From Actinotalea sp. (GTDB lineage Bacteria > Actinomycetota > Actinomycetes > Actinomycetales > Cellulomonadaceae), in NCBI GenBank assembly GCA_014360395.1, contig JACIXM010000423.1, forward strand, positions 1 through 10,987: DNA of 10,987 nucleotides, written 5' to 3'. This document shows, piece by piece, positions 7,382-10,987 of the stretch. A program made the translations under genes and the position numbers. The notes beneath the pieces are model-generated. The model was not told the DNA's origin. It did not search any database and saw only the letters and a program-made list of their open reading frames with translations. Positions within the stretch are counted from its first letter, which is position 1. Every line of letters begins with the position of its first letter.

Positions 7382-8506
7382 TCAGCCGGCGTGCTCCGGC
7401 ATGCCGGGCAGGACGGGTACCTGGGCGGTGAGCGCCGCCGCGGCGCCCGCCGCGTCCGCGGCCGCGGCGACGAGCGCGGCCCGCTCGCCGGGCTCCGCCC
7501 GCGCGACGAGCGCGAGGTAGGCGTCGGCGAGCGTGGTCTCGAGGTCCGCGACGTCGCGCGTCGCCGCCGCCGTGTCACCGGTCAGCAGGCCCGCCGGCAG
7601 CGCGTACCCGGTGCGCCGGGGGTCCAGCCCCGACCCCGCGACATCGGTCGCCACGGCCCAGGCCTGCGCCCGCGCCCGGTGCGCCGCGGCGCGCTCGGCC
7701 GCGGCGGTGCGGGCGTCTCCCTCGCGGCGCGCCGCGACGACCTCCCACACCTGGCCGGCCCGGTCCTCGGCCGTGACGAGGGCGAGGGCGTCGGACGCCG
7801 GCACCCCGGCGGGCGGGCCGGCGGCGTCCGGCGGGGCCACGCGCCAGGGCTCGGCGCGCTCGGCGGCCGCTCCGGCCGTGGCCACCGTCAGGCGCTCGGA
7901 GAGGAGGAGGCGGTGCACGGCGACGGAGCCGAGGAGCCGGGCCACGGTGCCGTCCGCGACGTCGTCGGCGTCGGTGAGCGCGGTCGCTGCCGTCGTCTCG
8001 AGGGCCCTGAGCAGGCGGCCGAGCGCGGCGTCGCCATCGCCGGGCTGCTCCGGGACGGCTGCGTCGGTGCCCCCCTCCCCGGTGCCCGACCCTGCGGTCT
8101 CCGTGGCGTCGGGGGAGCTGTCGGCTGCTGCGGTCTCCTGGTCGGCACCCGCGTCGGCGTCCGTCCCGCCGGGGACGGCCGACGGCGCGGGCTCGTCGGT
8201 CCCGTCCGTCCCCGGGTCGTAGACGCCGCCGAGCGCCTCGACGTGGGCTGCCGCACCCTCCGCGACGGCGTCGACGAGGAGCTGGACCGCCGGCTCGGGG
8301 TGGGCGACCGCCCCGGCGAGCGCCTGCAGCTCCTGGGCGTCGGCCACGGTGCGCTGCCGGACGGTCTCGGCGGCGTCCGGCGTCGGAGGGGCCGGCGGCG
8401 GGGTCTCGAGCCGGACGTCGCAGGCGGCCAGCAGGACCGCCACCACGGCGACGAGCGTCGCCCTGACGACGGTCACGGCGGGGGTCCGGGCGGAGGTGGC
8501 GGGCAT
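7382..8506 (-). CDS. Lipoprotein with C-terminal DUF4439 (ferritin-like) domain
   Basis: Exported lipoprotein of unknown function. From ATG 8506 the protein is 374 aa; longer in-frame upstream starts would bury the signal peptide and overlap rimP. Residues 13-28 are a hydrophobic signal ending in the lipobox LAAC, so Cys29 should be lipidated and anchor it to the outer face of the membrane. A Pro-rich stretch (35-43) is followed by a helical segment (about 45-96), a long Asp/Gly/Thr/Ala-rich acidic linker (about 97-160), a second helical segment (164-215) and the C-terminal domain (about 238-365). That domain has the DUF4439 pattern: TAEDRAGQVWEVV, HRARAQAW, GYALP and a late helix with DLETTLADAYLALVA. 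A similar protein (Rv2844) lies beside rimP in mycobacteria, as I recall. Whether the ferritin-like fold binds metal is not clear: I see few candidate His/Glu ligands. Confidence 0.8.
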   Translation of the reverse strand: MPATSARTPAVTVVRATLVAVVAVLLAACDVRLETPPPAPPTPDAAETVRQRTVADAQELQALAGAVAHPEPAVQLLVDAVAEGAAAHVEALGGVYDPGTDGTDEPAPSAVPGGTDADAGADQETAAADSSPDATETAGSGTGEGGTDAAVPEQPGDGDAALGRLLRALETTAATALTDADDVADGTVARLLGSVAVHRLLLSERLTVATAGAAAERAEPWRVAPPDAAGPPAGVPASDALALVTAEDRAGQVWEVVAARREGDARTAAAERAAAHRARAQAWAVATDVAGSGLDPRRTGYALPAGLLTGDTAAATRDVADLETTLADAYLALVARAEPGERAALVAAAADAAGAAAALTAQVPVLPGMPEHAG

Positions 8507-8544
8507 CGGCGTGATCCTGCCACGACCACGCCCGTCGGAGTCGT

Positions 8545-8550
8545 TAGGCT
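8545..8550 (+). promoter_or_regulatory. Putative -10 box of the rimP-nusA operon promoter
   Basis: TAGGCT, identical to the proS -10, with a weak -35 (ACGACC at 8522-8527, 17-bp spacer). Transcription would start near 8557, leaving a leader of roughly 58 bases before rimP. CCGTCGGAG occurs on both sides of it (8532-8540 and 8578-8586). Confidence 0.45.
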
Positions 8551-8614
8551 GGGCCGGACAAGTCCAGAGGGTCGTATCCGTCGGAGGGCCCGCCCTGACG
8601 ATCGGGAGGCGAGC

Positions 8615-9130
8615 ATGGTCACGTCCGGGAACGGCCCCGCGCAGCAGGTGCGCGAGGTGGTGGAGCCGGTGGTGGCCGCTGCCGGCCTGTACCTCGAGGA
8701 GGTGGCGGTCGTGCGCGCCGGCCGCCGCTCGGTGGTGCGGGTCACCGTGGACCTGTCGCAGGACGACGTCGGCAGCCTCGACTCCGACCGGCTCGCGGAG
8801 GTCTCGCGCGACGTGTCCGCGGCCCTGGACCGCAGCGACCCCGTGCGGGGCGAGTACGTCCTGGAGGTCTCCACGCCGGGGACCTCCCGGCCCCTGACCG
8901 AGCCGCGGCACTTCCGCCGGGCACGGACCCGACTGGTCCGGCTCGCCCTGCGCGACGGTGGCGCGGTGCAGGGACGTCTGGTCGCCGTGACGGACGACGA
9001 GGTGCTCGAGCTGGAGACCCCGGCCGGGACCACCGCGGTCGCGATCGCGGACGTGGCCCGCGGCACGGTCGAGCTGGACTTCCGGGGCGGGCAGGAGAGC
9101 GCCGACGGCGCCGAGGACGAGGAGGGCTGA
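8615..9130 (+). CDS. rimP: Ribosome maturation factor RimP
   Basis: Binds the 30S precursor and helps late maturation of the small ribosomal subunit. 171 aa from ATG 8615, with a strong ribosome binding site GGGAGG (8604-8609) five bases upstream, unlike the leaderless genes nearby. The N-terminal alpha/beta domain covers about 8-93 and includes the signature [20 protein letters not shown] (81-100). The C-terminal SH3-like domain spans about 103-156 ([20 protein letters not shown], then [15 protein letters not shown]). The tail is acidic ([11 protein letters not shown]). Its stop overlaps the nusA start by one base (TGATG), so the two are translationally coupled in the standard rimP-nusA-ylxR-infB operon. 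Confidence 0.97.
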   Translation: MVTSGNGPAQQVREVVEPVVAAAGLYLEEVAVVRAGRRSVVRVTVDLSQDDVGSLDSDRLAEVSRDVSAALDRSDPVRGEYVLEVSTPGTSRPLTEPRHFRRARTRLVRLALRDGGAVQGRLVAVTDDEVLELETPAGTTAVAIADVARGTVELDFRGGQESADGAEDEEG

Positions 9131-10185
9131 TGGACATCGACATGCAGGCGTTGCGCCTGGTGGAGCACGAGCGGGAGATCAGCCTGGACACCCTCGTGTC
9201 GGCGATCGAGCAGGCGCTGCTCTCGGCGTACCACCGCACCAGCGGTGCCCACGAGCACGCCCGGGTGGAGGTCGACCGGCGCACGGGGCACGTCACCGTC
9301 TGGGCGCGCGAGAAGATCGCCCGGCCCGTCGAGCCGGTGGCCGACGAGGCGGGGGAGGACCCCGCGTCCGCGGCTCCCGCACGCCCGGCGTTCGACCTCG
9401 GCCCGGAGTTCGACGACACCCCCGAGGGCTTCGGCCGCGTGGCGACCGCCACGGCCCGGCAGGTCATCGTCCAGCGCCTGCGCGACGCCGAGGACGAGCA
9501 GGTGCTCGGCAGCTTCCGCGGGATGGAGGGCGAGATCCTCGCCGGCGTGATCCAGCAGGGTCGCGACCCGCGCACGGTCCTCGTGGCCGTCCGCGGCACG
9601 GAGGCCGTCCTGCCGCCGCACGAGCAGGTGCCCACGGAGCGGTACGTGCACGGCGAGCGGCTGCGCTCCTACGTCCTCGACGTCTCCCGCGGCCCGAAGG
9701 GCCCCTCGATCACCCTGTCGCGGACCCACCCCGGGCTCGTCCGCAAGCTCTTCGAGCTGGAGGTGCCCGAGGTGGCCGACGGCTCGGTGGAGATCACCGC
9801 GCTCGCCCGCGAGGCCGGGCACCGCACCAAGATCGCCGTCCGGAGCGCCGTGCCCGGCCTCAACGCCAAGGGCGCGTGCATCGGACCCATGGGTGCGCGC
9901 GTGCGGGCCGTCATGGCCGAGCTGCACGGGGAGAAGATCGACATCGTCGACCACAGCGACGACCCCGCCGAGATGGTGGCGCACGCGCTCTCGCCCGCCC
10001 GGGTGAGCTCCGTCACCGTGGTCGACCCCGTGGCCCGGTCCGCCCGGGTCGTCGTGCCGGACTACCAGCTGTCGCTGGCCATCGGCAAGGAGGGGCAGAA
10101 CGCCCGCCTGGCCGCGAAGCTCACGGGATGGAAGATCGACATCCGGTCCGACACGGCGGACGAGGCCACCGGTCCCGCCTCGTGA
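9130..10185 (+). CDS. nusA: Transcription termination/antitermination factor NusA
   Basis: RNA polymerase-associated factor that modulates pausing, Rho and intrinsic termination, and rRNA antitermination. 351 aa, the short actinobacterial form without the C-terminal acidic repeats of E. coli NusA. The N-terminal polymerase-binding domain is at about 1-122, S1 at about 130-196 ([15 protein letters not shown]...[11 protein letters not shown]), KH1 at about 200-275 with GPMG (252-255), and KH2 at about 278-345 with GKEG (319-322). An Ala/Pro/Glu-rich insert (about 67-95) interrupts the N-terminal domain. GGAGGG at 9121-9126 inside the end of rimP is its ribosome binding site; the ATG overlaps the rimP stop. 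ATG 9142 (Met5) is a less likely alternative start. Confidence 0.97.
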   Translation: MDIDMQALRLVEHEREISLDTLVSAIEQALLSAYHRTSGAHEHARVEVDRRTGHVTVWAREKIARPVEPVADEAGEDPASAAPARPAFDLGPEFDDTPEGFGRVATATARQVIVQRLRDAEDEQVLGSFRGMEGEILAGVIQQGRDPRTVLVAVRGTEAVLPPHEQVPTERYVHGERLRSYVLDVSRGPKGPSITLSRTHPGLVRKLFELEVPEVADGSVEITALAREAGHRTKIAVRSAVPGLNAKGACIGPMGARVRAVMAELHGEKIDIVDHSDDPAEMVAHALSPARVSSVTVVDPVARSARVVVPDYQLSLAIGKEGQNARLAAKLTGWKIDIRSDTADEATGPAS

Positions 10186-10195
10186 CGCGGCGCGC

Positions 10196-10201
10196 TAGAC
10201 T
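10196..10201 (+). promoter_or_regulatory. Putative internal -10 box upstream of ylxR-infB
   Basis: TAGACT lies 11 bases after the nusA stop. A transcript would begin near 10208 and carry ylxR and infB without rimP-nusA. No clear -35. The GTG at 10207 is correctly spaced for a leaderless start, but its frame does not encode YlxR. Confidence 0.4.
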
Positions 10202-10258
10202 GCCTGGTGCTGGACCGCGGGTCCGGCTCCCCGACCACAGCACAGGTGGCGCCGAGCG

Positions 10259-10282
10259 CGTCACGGGTCCCGTCACGGGTCC
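10259..10282 (+). repeat. 12-bp tandem duplication just before the YlxR core
   Basis: CGTCACGGGTCC occurs twice in direct succession with no mismatch. Twelve bases is four codons, so in the ylxR frame it would read VTGP-VTGP if the gene starts upstream; otherwise it is in the leader. Confidence 0.8.
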
Positions 10283-10283
10283 G

Positions 10284-10550
10284 GTGCGCACGTGCGTCGG
10301 ATGCCGGAGGCGCGACCAGCAGACCGACCTGCTGCGGGTGGTGCGCGTGGCCGGCGACGAGGGTGACCTCGCCGTCGTCGACGCACACCGGTCCCTTCCT
10401 GGGCGAGGTGCCTGGGTGCACCCCGACCCGCAGTGTCTCGAGCTCGCCGAACGGCGACGCGCGTTCGCCCGTGCCCTGCGCGCGGGGCCGATCGACGTGT
10501 CGCACGTGCGGCGTCACCTCGAGGACCGGTCCGGCCGACCGTCGGCCTGA
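10284..10550 (+). CDS. ylxR: YlxR/RnpM-family RNA-binding protein
   Basis: Small nucleic-acid-binding protein found between nusA and infB in many bacteria; the Bacillus member (RnpM) has been reported to bind RNase P RNA. The core begins RTCVGCRRRDQQTDLLRVVRV and continues with LPGRGAWVHPDPQCLELAERRRAFARALR, the family's GRGA signature. The start is ambiguous. GTG 10284 (used here, 88 aa) begins right at the core. GTG 10182 would give 122 aa and overlap the nusA stop as GTGA. I prefer the shorter form because codons between 10185 and about 10215 have unusual third bases (AGA, GCT, CCT, GGT, GCT, GGA) and a promoter-like TAGACT lies there. Neither start has a good ribosome binding site. Family call secure. 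Confidence 0.85.
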   Translation: MRTCVGCRRRDQQTDLLRVVRVAGDEGDLAVVDAHRSLPGRGAWVHPDPQCLELAERRRAFARALRAGPIDVSHVRRHLEDRSGRPSA

Positions 10551-10592
10551 CCGGGTTCACCGTTCATCGACAAGGAAGCGGGCTGGAAGCCG

Positions 10593-10635
10593 ATGGGCCC
10601 CCGATGAGTACCTACCGATGAGTCCCCAGAACTGA
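10593..10635 (+). promoter_or_regulatory. Three overlapping leader mini-ORFs upstream of infB
   Basis: ATG 10593-TGA 10607 encodes MGPR, ATG 10604-TGA 10621 encodes MSTYR, and ATG 10618-TGA 10635 encodes MSPQN. The first two stops each overlap the next start as CGATGA, so one ribosome could pass along all three by termination-reinitiation. GGAAG at 10585-10589 is a possible ribosome binding site for the first. They lie in the 128-nt ylxR-infB gap and end 10 bases before the hairpin that hides the infB ribosome binding site. Translation of the mini-ORFs is inferred, not shown. Confidence 0.5.
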
Positions 10636-10645
10636 CGACGGTCCG

Positions 10646-10674
10646 CTCCTGTCCGGGCGGGCCGAGGACAGGAG
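10646..10674 (+). promoter_or_regulatory. Hairpin sequestering the infB Shine-Dalgarno sequence
   Basis: CTCCTGTCC (10646-10654) pairs perfectly over 9 bp with GGACAGGAG (10666-10674), around an 11-base loop. The 3' arm contains GGAG, the infB ribosome binding site (10671-10674, four bases before GTG 10679). Folding would block infB initiation. A competing helix, GGTCCG (10640-10645) with CGGGCC (10658-10663, one G-U pair), overlaps its loop and could not easily coexist with it. Together they look like the expression platform of a translational leader. Confidence 0.6.
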
Positions 10675-10678
10675 AGTT

Positions 10679-10987
10679 GTGGCAAAGGTCCGCGTCTACG
10701 AGCTCGCGAAGGAGCTCGGAGTCGAGAGCAAGGCCCTCATGGCCAAGCTCAACGAGATGGGGGAGTTCGTCCGTTCGGCGTCCTCCACCATCGAGCCCCC
10801 CGTCGTGCGTCGCCTCCGCGACGCCTACCCCGCCGGTGGCGCTCCCGCGGAGAAGCCCGCGGCGAAGCCCGCCCCGAAGGCCCAGAAGCCCGCCGCGCCC
10901 GCGGCCCCGGCCGCTCCGGCCGGCGGTCCGGCGTCGAAGGCCCCGGCCCCGGCGGCCCCGCAGCCGCCCGCGGCCGAGCCGCCGGCC
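10679..10987 (+). CDS. infB: Translation initiation factor IF-2, N-terminal part (3' end beyond window)
   Basis: GTPase that brings initiator fMet-tRNA to the 30S subunit and promotes subunit joining. GTG 10679 with GGAG four bases upstream; 103 codons lie in the window and the frame is open at the edge. The protein begins [20 protein letters not shown], the conserved IF2 N-terminal domain (about 1-50, ending [13 protein letters not shown]). From residue 52 it enters the Ala/Pro/Lys-rich linker typical of actinobacterial IF2 ([17 protein letters not shown]). The GTPase and C-terminal domains are outside the window. It ends the rimP-nusA-ylxR-infB gene string, with a 128-nt structured gap before it that probably controls its translation. 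Actinobacterial IF2 is long, so most of the gene is not seen. Confidence 0.95.
   Translation, partial: MAKVRVYELAKELGVESKALMAKLNEMGEFVRSASSTIEPPVVRRLRDAYPAGGAPAEKPAAKPAPKAQKPAAPAAPAAPAGGPASKAPAPAAPQPPAAEPPA

Larger units (their letters stand above)
7334..7396. repeat. 16-bp direct repeat, two copies (7334-7349 and 7381-7396)
   Basis: GTCAGCCGGCGTGCTC occurs twice, 47 bp apart. The right copy, read on the minus strand, encodes the last residues and stop of the lipoprotein (EHAG, TGA). The left copy repeats this tail in the 3' untranslated region. The offset is not a multiple of three. Confidence 0.6.

Noticed and set aside
7328-8614. Long in-frame upstream extension of rimP
   Set aside because: It runs through the antisense of the lipoprotein gene; the true start is ATG 8615 with a strong GGGAGG site.
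8473-9984. Minus-strand frames opposite rimP and nusA
   Set aside because: No motif, low complexity, opposite secure genes.
10207-10635. GTG-initiated frame correctly spaced from TAGACT, 142 codons
   Set aside because: Wrong frame for YlxR; its Arg/Ser/Thr-rich product has no family resemblance, and the ylxR frame explains the conserved sequence.
10840-10987. Ala/Pro/Lys-rich repetitive sequence at the right edge
   Set aside because: Ordinary low-complexity linker of actinobacterial IF2, not a separate repeat element.
1-10987. Search for a mobile element, defence system, CRISPR array or tRNA
   Set aside because: No transposase, integrase, regular spaced repeats, cloverleaf sequence or composition shift seen; the window is conserved housekeeping DNA.

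Overview
The window comes from a very GC-rich actinobacterium. Codon third positions are almost all G or C, GTG starts are common, and the gene order and protein sequences look like Micrococcales, most likely Cellulomonas or a close relative (inference from recalled sequences, not a search). It is a conserved housekeeping region, not a mobile or defence island. I saw no IS element, tRNA, rRNA, CRISPR array or prophage gene.

Layout: (1) 1-707, minus strand: the N-terminal part of gabT (4-aminobutyrate aminotransferase), running off the left edge. (2) 708-910: a divergent gap with a leaderless-type gabT promoter and a 25-bp near-perfect palindrome. (3) 911-4464, plus strand: rseP/rip1 (site-2 protease), ispG (non-mevalonate isoprenoid enzyme) and a DUF4081-GNAT acetyltransferase. 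(4) 4508-5368, minus strand: an Fpg/Nei-family DNA glycosylase. (5) 5475-7277, plus strand: proS. (6) 7278-7381: a convergent gap with three strong hairpins. (7) 7382-8506, minus strand: a lipoprotein with a DUF4439 ferritin-like domain. (8) 8615 to the right edge, plus strand: rimP-nusA-ylxR-infB, the conserved ribosome-maturation, antitermination and translation-initiation operon; infB is cut by the window edge.

Two features of gene expression stand out. First, five genes (gabT, ispG, GNAT, nei-like, proS) have a plausible -10 hexamer ending 6-7 nt before the start codon, which predicts leaderless mRNAs. Second, the 128-nt gap between ylxR and infB is structured. It holds three overlapping mini-ORFs (MGPR, MSTYR, MSPQN) chained by CGATGA stop/start overlaps. 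After them comes a perfect 9-bp hairpin whose 3' arm contains the infB Shine-Dalgarno sequence, and a second pairing that competes with it. This looks like a translation-sensing leader for initiation factor IF2 and is the best candidate here for an under-described regulatory element. The mechanism is inference.

The genes do not form one pathway. rseP and ispG are membrane/envelope and isoprenoid functions that are neighbours in many actinobacteria. proS, rimP, nusA, ylxR and infB belong to translation and its coupling to transcription. The nei-like gene and the lipoprotein are opposite-strand passengers between them.
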